Positions 59,325 to 64,000 of a DNA stretch of 64,000 nucleotides are shown piece by piece (positions within the stretch are counted from its first letter, which is position 1; each line of letters opens with the position of its first letter). A program made the position numbers and the translations under genes. The stretch covers positions 1 to 64,000 of the forward strand of contig CAXSDP010000011.1 in the NCBI GenBank assembly GCA_964235705.1. Reading direction: 5' to 3'. The notes beneath the pieces were generated by a model. That model searched no databases and was not told where the DNA came from. It saw nothing but the letters and a program-made list of their open reading frames with translations. Source of the DNA: RH-AL1 sp964235705 (lineage in GTDB: Bacteria; Pseudomonadota; Alphaproteobacteria; Rhizobiales; Beijerinckiaceae).

Positions 59325-61060
59325 GCCCGCGTGACGTGCCGCCGGACGAAGGTTTTGTAACTCGCCTGCACGGCGGGGACGCGGAGGGTCAACGCGCGCC
59401 GCTTGGCGATCCGCAGCAGCCCGCGCAGCAGCGCCGACCGATCGAGCGTGAACACGCCGAGGTCCAACCCGGTCCCGAACACCGCCTTGCCGGCGCCGCC
59501 CAGGCCCGTGCGGTGGAACTCCCAAAGGCACGCGGCGTGGCGGACGCCGTCGTGTTTTGACAGGGCGGGAAGGTGTCCGGCGAACGGCATGGCGGCCCTG
59601 AGCCGGTCGCGGCCGCCCCATCGCTGGGGCTTGGACCTCAGGAGGTCGTCGAGCGTCGGCTCGCCGCGACGGGTCGAGGCCCGCAGGCGCGCGAGCGTCC
59701 GCGTGGGCGCCGGCGTCCGCGTGAACGTTTCCGGCCCGCGCATGACGTCGTCGACGCCTTCCAGGATGGCATCCATGGTGGCGTAGTCGAAGCGGTAGGC
59801 GCAGGTCTCGGCCGTCTTCAGGCACAGGGTGAGCGTTCGGCGCGCCGCCTTGCGCGTGCCGTGCATCAGCGACAGCGCGAGCCAGGCCCGGTACGTCAGG
59901 TACTCGGTCGCCGGGCCGAGCTTGCTGCCGAAGCCGTCGCACCAGGTCGCGACGCCGTTCAGCGTGACGACGCGGAACGGGTTGGATAGGCTGAAATGGA
60001 CGTCGTCGCCCCGCACGAAGAAGGGGAACGGCAGCCGCTCCGCCGCCGCCAGCGGGAAGGCGAAGAACCACCAGCCCCCGTAGTTCACCTCCCCGTCGCG
60101 CTCGTTGTCGCAGAGCGCGTCCAGCGTCGCGAGGTCGCGCCCGTGCTTGTTGGAGACCCAGCATTCCCTCGTCCGCCCGGAGCGCTCCAGCATGGCGCCC
60201 TTCTCGTGCTGGACGCACGGCCGGTCGGCGAGCAGCATCGCGCCGGCCAGCGCCACGTTGGCGTCGGTGACGTAGGCCAGGAAGGCGAGCGTCCGGCGCA
60301 CGCTCTCGGGCTCGCAACTCGCGTCGTCGTCCATGAACAGGACGTGGGTGAAACGCCCGGCGTCGCCCGCCTCCAGCAAGCCCCGGGTGAAGCCGCCCGC
60401 GCCGCCCAGGTTCGGGCTGCGGATGATCGTGAGGTCCGGCGACCGCGTGGGTTCGAGCGTCCCCTCGTTGTCGATGACGTAGAGCGCGACCGATCCCAGC
60501 GGACCCTCGCCGCAGACGTGGGCGGTGAAGGCGGCCACCGCCTCGCGGACCAGGCGCTCGCGGCCGAACGTCGTGATCACCGCGGCCAGGCTGACCGCGC
60601 GGCGCGGCGGCCCATGGGTGACCCACGCCGCCGCCGCGAGGTAGGCGTCCGACGCGCCGCCATGCAGGTGGACGCCGAGCAGCTCGCCGCCCAGCGCGGA
60701 CAGGGAGGGCACCGGGATGTCGGTCGGACGAGCGTCCAGCGTCACCTCCGCCCGCGCGACCTCCCAGGCGGTGCCTCCGGGCGTGTACAGGGCCACCGTG
60801 ATCGTGAGCGTCCCGGTGCCGGACACGCGCAGCGCGACGTCGGTCAGGCCGGTCTCGTCGCGCCACTTGCGGTGGCTGAAGGCGTTGAAGAAGGTGCAAA
60901 GGTCGACCGCGCCGCCGGCGGGGACGGGGAGTCCCGCCCCCTTGTCGAGGCGGACGCCGCCCGCCTCCGTCCGGACGTAGAGGCCGAGCTTGTGGGCGCG
61001 CGCCTCGTCGGCGAAGACGAAGGACTGTAGGACGTGGGCGTCGCCGTCGATGGCGGTCAC
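59246..61060 (-). CDS. GlfT2-like galactofuranosyltransferase
   Basis: A 604-aa transferase. After an N-terminal beta-sandwich (residues about 1-155), the GT domain starts AVITTFGRERLVREAV. NLGGAGGFTRGL, the metal site FMDDDAS, WWFFAFP and FFVRGDDVHFSL match GlfT2-type enzymes that polymerise galactofuranose from UDP-Galf. glf, which makes UDP-Galf, lies two genes upstream on the same strand. The GTG start overlaps the upstream GT2 stop (GTGA). The open frame continues in phase far upstream, but only as a shadow of the GT2 gene. A surface Galf polysaccharide is likely. Confidence 0.88.
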   Translation of the reverse strand: MTAIDGDAHVLQSFVFADEARAHKLGLYVRTEAGGVRLDKGAGLPVPAGGAVDLCTFFNAFSHRKWRDETGLTDVALRVSGTGTLTITVALYTPGGTAWEVARAEVTLDARPTDIPVPSLSALGGELLGVHLHGGASDAYLAAAAWVTHGPPRRAVSLAAVITTFGRERLVREAVAAFTAHVCGEGPLGSVALYVIDNEGTLEPTRSPDLTIIRSPNLGGAGGFTRGLLEAGDAGRFTHVLFMDDDASCEPESVRRTLAFLAYVTDANVALAGAMLLADRPCVQHEKGAMLERSGRTRECWVSNKHGRDLATLDALCDNERDGEVNYGGWWFFAFPLAAAERLPFPFFVRGDDVHFSLSNPFRVVTLNGVATWCDGFGSKLGPATEYLTYRAWLALSLMHGTRKAARRTLTLCLKTAETCAYRFDYATMDAILEGVDDVMRGPETFTRTPAPTRTLARLRASTRRGEPTLDDLLRSKPQRWGGRDRLRAAMPFAGHLPALSKHDGVRHAACLWEFHRTGLGGAGKAVFGTGLDLGVFTLDRSALLRGLLRIAKRRALTLRVPAVQASYKTFVRRHVTRAYWDAWFHGDGVAPEACPVADPASAA

Positions 61061-62616
61061 GGCCGGCTCGCGACGGAGGGCCGGGGCAACCACGGCAGCA
61101 CGTGCGACAGCGCGGCCGACAGCATCAGCATCCGCGCCTCGCTGTACATGGTCGCCGCCACGCCGATGCTTCCCAGCAGGCCGAGGTGGGCGCGCCGGCG
61201 CGCGAGCTGGCGCAGGGCCCGCCGCCTGTACTCCTCCCGGATGGCGGGCTCGATCCGCTCCAGCGCCCAAACATGGCAGTTCAGCTCGACGCGGAGCAGC
61301 TGCCTCTCCGAACGGCGGCACGCGATCGCCGCCAGCTTCGCGTCCAGCCAGTCGAACACATCGAAGAAGGCGAACAGCCGCCGATCCCGCGCCGCGATGT
61401 CCTGGCCGACGCGGCCCTGACGGTAGTTGTAGCCCACCTCGGCCAGGAGCACGACGCGCGCCGCGCGCGCGAAGGTCTCGAACTGGAACGCGGTGTCGTC
61501 GAAGCTGCGGATGTGGACGGGGAACGCGATCCTGTGGCGGTTGAGGAACTCCCGCCGGTAGAGCCGGCGCCAGATGGTGGGCCGGGTGGCCGCCAGCTCG
61601 ATCGCGCGGGTGACGACGCGCCGCTCGTTCCGCGACAGCCGCAGGGCGTCCTCGGCGATGGGCGTGACCATCGAGCCGTCGGCGTAAACCTCCCGGTAGC
61701 CGCATTGCGCGATCTCGCCGTCGTGGAGCGACGCCGCGCGGAACAGCGTCTCGAACATGGTGGGTTCCACCCAGTCGTCGCCGTCGACGAAGCCGACGAA
61801 CTCGCCCCTCGCCTCCTTCAGGCCGGTCGAGCGCGCGGCGGCGCACCCGCCGTTCGCCTGGCGGATCAGGCGCAGGCGATGGGGGAAGCGCGTCGCGAAA
61901 CCGGTGGCGATCGCGGCGGTGGCGTCGCGCGACCCGTCGTCCACCACCAGGATCTCCAACGCCTCGATCGTTTGCCCGACGAGCGAATGGAGGCATTGTT
62001 CGAGCTGCCCGGCGACATCGTAGGCCGGGACCACGAGCGAAACCTCGACGGGGGTCGTCACCTTCGCGCCCTCGATGGGGCGGCCGCCGTCGGCGAGGTC
62101 GCGGAAGCGGAACCGGCGCGCCACGCGGCGCGCGCGGCGGTAAAGCGTCAGCGGGTCGATGGCGGTGCCGCGGAACGTGCCGCACAGGAACGCGAGGTCG
62201 GCCCCTTCCAGTCGCACCAAGGCGTCGGGAACGTGGTCCGCGTCGACCCGGACGAGCGACGCCCCGGGAAGGACGCGCTCGATCGCCGGCCCGTCGGCGG
62301 GGTCGAGGCAGACGACCGCGCCGTAGCGGGCGAGCGAGCGGCCGACGGCCGCCCGGCGAGCGGGGTCGGCCTCGACGATGACGATCCTCGCCGCGCCCAG
62401 CCGGGCTTGCGCGAGGTGCGCCTCGATGCCGGATCGGGCCCCGAAGTACACCAGCGTCGGCACGGTCCCGGGCTCCGGCGACCATGACGCGTCCAAGTCG
62501 CCTTCGTCCAAGTCGCCCTCGACCAAGCGCCGGACGTCCTCGGTGAAGGCATCGTCCTTCAACCCCGGCGCGATCCGAGCCGACGCCATGCCGATCGATG
62601 GTGACGATGACAGCAC
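61057..62616 (-). CDS. Family 2 glycosyltransferase with an N-terminal Rossmann-like domain
   Basis: A 519-aa protein. Residues about 45-170 resemble a methyltransferase/FkbM-like Rossmann half (LVYFGARSGIEAHL, ARIVIVEADPARRAAV). From about residue 190 a GT-A domain follows: VSLVVPAYDVAGQLEQCLHS, ILVVDDGSRDATA, RQANGGCAAARSTGLKEA and FVDGDDWVEPTMFE. The GTG at 62616 has GGAGG 6 nt upstream; an ATG at 62589 is also possible. It lies between glf and the GlfT2-like gene and probably adds another sugar of the same polymer. Whether the N-terminal domain is catalytic is unclear. Confidence 0.83.
   Translation of the reverse strand: MLSSSPSIGMASARIAPGLKDDAFTEDVRRLVEGDLDEGDLDASWSPEPGTVPTLVYFGARSGIEAHLAQARLGAARIVIVEADPARRAAVGRSLARYGAVVCLDPADGPAIERVLPGASLVRVDADHVPDALVRLEGADLAFLCGTFRGTAIDPLTLYRRARRVARRFRFRDLADGGRPIEGAKVTTPVEVSLVVPAYDVAGQLEQCLHSLVGQTIEALEILVVDDGSRDATAAIATGFATRFPHRLRLIRQANGGCAAARSTGLKEARGEFVGFVDGDDWVEPTMFETLFRAASLHDGEIAQCGYREVYADGSMVTPIAEDALRLSRNERRVVTRAIELAATRPTIWRRLYRREFLNRHRIAFPVHIRSFDDTAFQFETFARAARVVLLAEVGYNYRQGRVGQDIAARDRRLFAFFDVFDWLDAKLAAIACRRSERQLLRVELNCHVWALERIEPAIREEYRRRALRQLARRRAHLGLLGSIGVAATMYSEARMLMLSAALSHVLPWLPRPSVASRP
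62490..62530. repeat. 15-bp tandem units in the GT2 gene
   Basis: About two and a half degenerate 15-bp units (GTCCAAGTCGCCTTC type) encode the repeated pentapeptide EGDLD on the minus strand near the N-terminus. The frame is kept. Confidence 0.7.
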
Positions 62617-62705
62617 GACCGGCCTCCGGGACGCTCCTTGACGACGTTCGGTGGGAAACCCGGCCGGGGCCCGGACACCGTTTCGACGCCCTTCGACGTC
62701 GCGGA

Positions 62706-63881
62706 CTAGGCGGCCACCAGGGCCCTGGCCCGCAGCCAGGCTTCCGCCCCCATCAGGGACTGGTTGATGACCTGATCCATGTCAAGGTACCGATAGGTCC
62801 CGCACCGCCCGATGAACGTGACGTTCTGCTGTTTGGCGGCGATGGCGACGTAGGCGGCGTAAAGGCGATCGTTGTGCTTGTCGGCGGTCTTCACGGGGTA
62901 GAACCGCTCCATGTCGTTCTGGCGGTAGTCGCACGGCTCCTCGCGCGTGAAGAGGCGCGCCCCCGTGTCGTGGACCAAGTGGCCGGGCAGGAGGTGCCAG
63001 GCCGTTTCACGGGTGTAGATGCCGTCGTCGGTGAAGTTCAGCACGCTGCATCGATCAGCGAGCCCGGACCAAGGCTCCCCGACCTCCGCGGCCTCGACGC
63101 GGCGCTCATGGAACCGGATGGACCGGTAAGGTAGCTCCCCCTCGCTGAAACCGAAGTACTCGTCGATCGGCATGGAAAGGAACGTGTGCAGAGCGGTCCG
63201 CGTCATCGCGTGGTCGAAGGGCGTGTCCAGCGATACGGTGATCAAGGGATGGTCGAGGATGCGGTCGATCAGCTGGGTGTAGCCGCCCTTGGGCAGGATC
63301 TGTCGCTCGCTCGTGGGGAAGTAGGTGTCCTCCCGGTCGAAGCGGAGCGGAAGTCGCTTGACGACCGAGGCGTCCATCTCCTCCAGGTCGAGGTTCCACA
63401 TCTTCTTCGTGTAGGTTCGGAAGAACAGGTCGGTGAGGACCGTCCCGATGCGCGACTCCAGGTGCTCGGCGGCGTTGCGCGGGTTCTCGTGGGGCACCGC
63501 GATCCGAGCCAAGTGGGCCTGCACGGCCGCGGCGTCGCCGAAGTGCGTGCCGAACACCTCGTTGACGGTATCGAGGTTGATGGGCATGGGCGCGGTCTTG
63601 GCGCCGGGGAGCAGCGCCCGCACCCGGTGCTTGTAGGGTATCCAGTCGGCGAAACGGCCCACCCACTCCAGGACGCGCTGGTTGGCGGTGTGGAAGAGGT
63701 GCGGCCCGTACCTGTGCACCATCACGCCATCGGGCCCGACCTCGTCGTAGGCGTTGCCGGCGATGTGGGGCCGCTTGTCGATCACGAGGACGCGATGACC
63801 GGCCTCGGCGAGCACGCGGGCGTGGACCGCGCCGGAGAACCCGGCACCGACGACCAGCGTTTGAGCGACGCGAAAACTCAT
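62706..63881 (-). CDS. glf: UDP-galactopyranose mutase
   Basis: A 391-aa flavoenzyme that converts UDP-galactopyranose to UDP-galactofuranose. The FAD site is VVGAGFSGAVHARVLAEAGH followed by RPHIAGNAYDEV; RYGPHLFHTANQRVLEWV, FRTYTKKMWNLDLEEM, LPKGGYTQLIDRILDHP and FIGRCGTYRYLDMDQVI are family blocks. It opens the cluster with the two glycosyltransferases. About 55 bp separate it from the next stop codon upstream. Confidence 0.95.
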   Translation of the reverse strand: MSFRVAQTLVVGAGFSGAVHARVLAEAGHRVLVIDKRPHIAGNAYDEVGPDGVMVHRYGPHLFHTANQRVLEWVGRFADWIPYKHRVRALLPGAKTAPMPINLDTVNEVFGTHFGDAAAVQAHLARIAVPHENPRNAAEHLESRIGTVLTDLFFRTYTKKMWNLDLEEMDASVVKRLPLRFDREDTYFPTSERQILPKGGYTQLIDRILDHPLITVSLDTPFDHAMTRTALHTFLSMPIDEYFGFSEGELPYRSIRFHERRVEAAEVGEPWSGLADRCSVLNFTDDGIYTRETAWHLLPGHLVHDTGARLFTREEPCDYRQNDMERFYPVKTADKHNDRLYAAYVAIAAKQQNVTFIGRCGTYRYLDMDQVINQSLMGAEAWLRARALVAA

Positions 63882-63936
63882 TCAAACCCCGATCAGAAAT
63901 CTGAGCAAAGATAGATTGAGACGCCGGACTTTACGC

Positions 63937-64000
63937 CTAACAAATGATGACGCGTCCCAGCTTCCCGGCGAGGGTGTTTTCCATGTGACAGTGCGTCGAA
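63937..64000 (-). CDS. C-terminal tip of a possible quinone oxidoreductase-like protein
   Basis: Only 20 codons are inside the window. The frame ends HCHMENTLAGKLGRVIIC followed by TAG at 63937-63939. The pattern H.ME...GKlGrvI resembles the last helix of medium-chain dehydrogenase/quinone oxidoreductases (AHRxMExxxxxGKIV). Too short for certainty; the rest lies beyond the window end. Confidence 0.35.
   Translation of the reverse strand, partial: STHCHMENTLAGKLGRVIIC

Noticed and set aside
59246..62485. A 1079-codon fused glycosyltransferase
   Set aside because: The first 475 codons are a shadow of the GT2 gene in another frame; a GTG at 61060 overlapping the GT2 stop is the natural start.

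Overview
The window comes from a GC-rich alphaproteobacterium, most likely of the order Hyphomicrobiales (Methylobacteriaceae or a relative). The pointers are the very high GC third positions, an SRP RNA directly upstream of dnaX, a porin-type N-terminal motif, FecR/CHASE2-cyclase gene neighbours and a formate module. This placement is inference: there is no rRNA or other taxonomic marker. Two 100-N scaffold gaps (9071-9170, 33588-33687) are each flanked by identical 55-bp copies and look like unresolved contig overlaps.

Layout. 1-1576: the end of zwf and a convergent short-chain dehydrogenase. 1701-13698: a signalling hub. On the minus strand a DSF-synthase-like crotonase (RpfF family) overlaps a tautomerase and is followed by a membrane PAS-GGDEF-EAL protein. 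Diverging from it is a plus-strand operon of a photoactive-yellow-protein homologue (TTG start; aligned Tyr42, Glu46 and Cys69 all present), a PAS-PAS-GGDEF diguanylate cyclase and a 4-coumarate:CoA ligase of the PYP-activating type. Downstream are an EAL protein, a cyclic-nucleotide-binding EAL protein and a CHASE2 adenylate/guanylate cyclase. The cyclase lies downstream of a FecR protein with a long TPVx repeat and a TPR/outer-membrane beta-barrel protein (13860-17137).

17221-22744: an HD phosphohydrolase, a LysR regulator divergent from an FdhF/YdeP-type molybdopterin oxidoreductase, and a formate/nitrite channel. 22815-26121: a mobile-DNA patch. It holds an IS3-family element whose transposase is broken by a 14-bp duplication, a 3' half of tRNA-Leu(CAG) abutting that IS, a tyrosine recombinase and tRNA-Arg(CCG). 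26415-40035: mostly housekeeping and envelope genes (MetC-like lyase, three-domain Aas, exported MsrB and MsrA, UbiA, RsmE) ending in the urease accessory genes ureEFG without urease structural genes.

40210-47149: a probable acid-degradation operon (acyl-CoA ligase, thiolase, two SDRs, TRAP binding protein) divergent from its likely LysR regulator. 47502-52582: secreted or catabolic hydrolases and a flavin-dependent monooxygenase-like protein. 52798-59324: purQ, purS, dnaX, the SRP RNA, an MFS transporter, nudC and queC. 59246-63881: a galactofuranose cluster (GlfT2-like transferase, GT2, glf). The window ends in the 3' tip of a possible oxidoreductase.

The most notable system is the divergent pair at 4-9 kb. 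A blue-light photoreceptor with its own chromophore-activating ligase and diguanylate cyclase shares a regulatory region, including a perfect 18-bp palindrome, with an RpfF-RpfR-like quorum-signal pair. Both arms end in c-di-GMP turnover. A second window-wide pattern is the abundance of short degenerate tandem duplications (12-32 bp). Those inside intact genes have lengths that are multiples of 3; those in spacers mostly do not.
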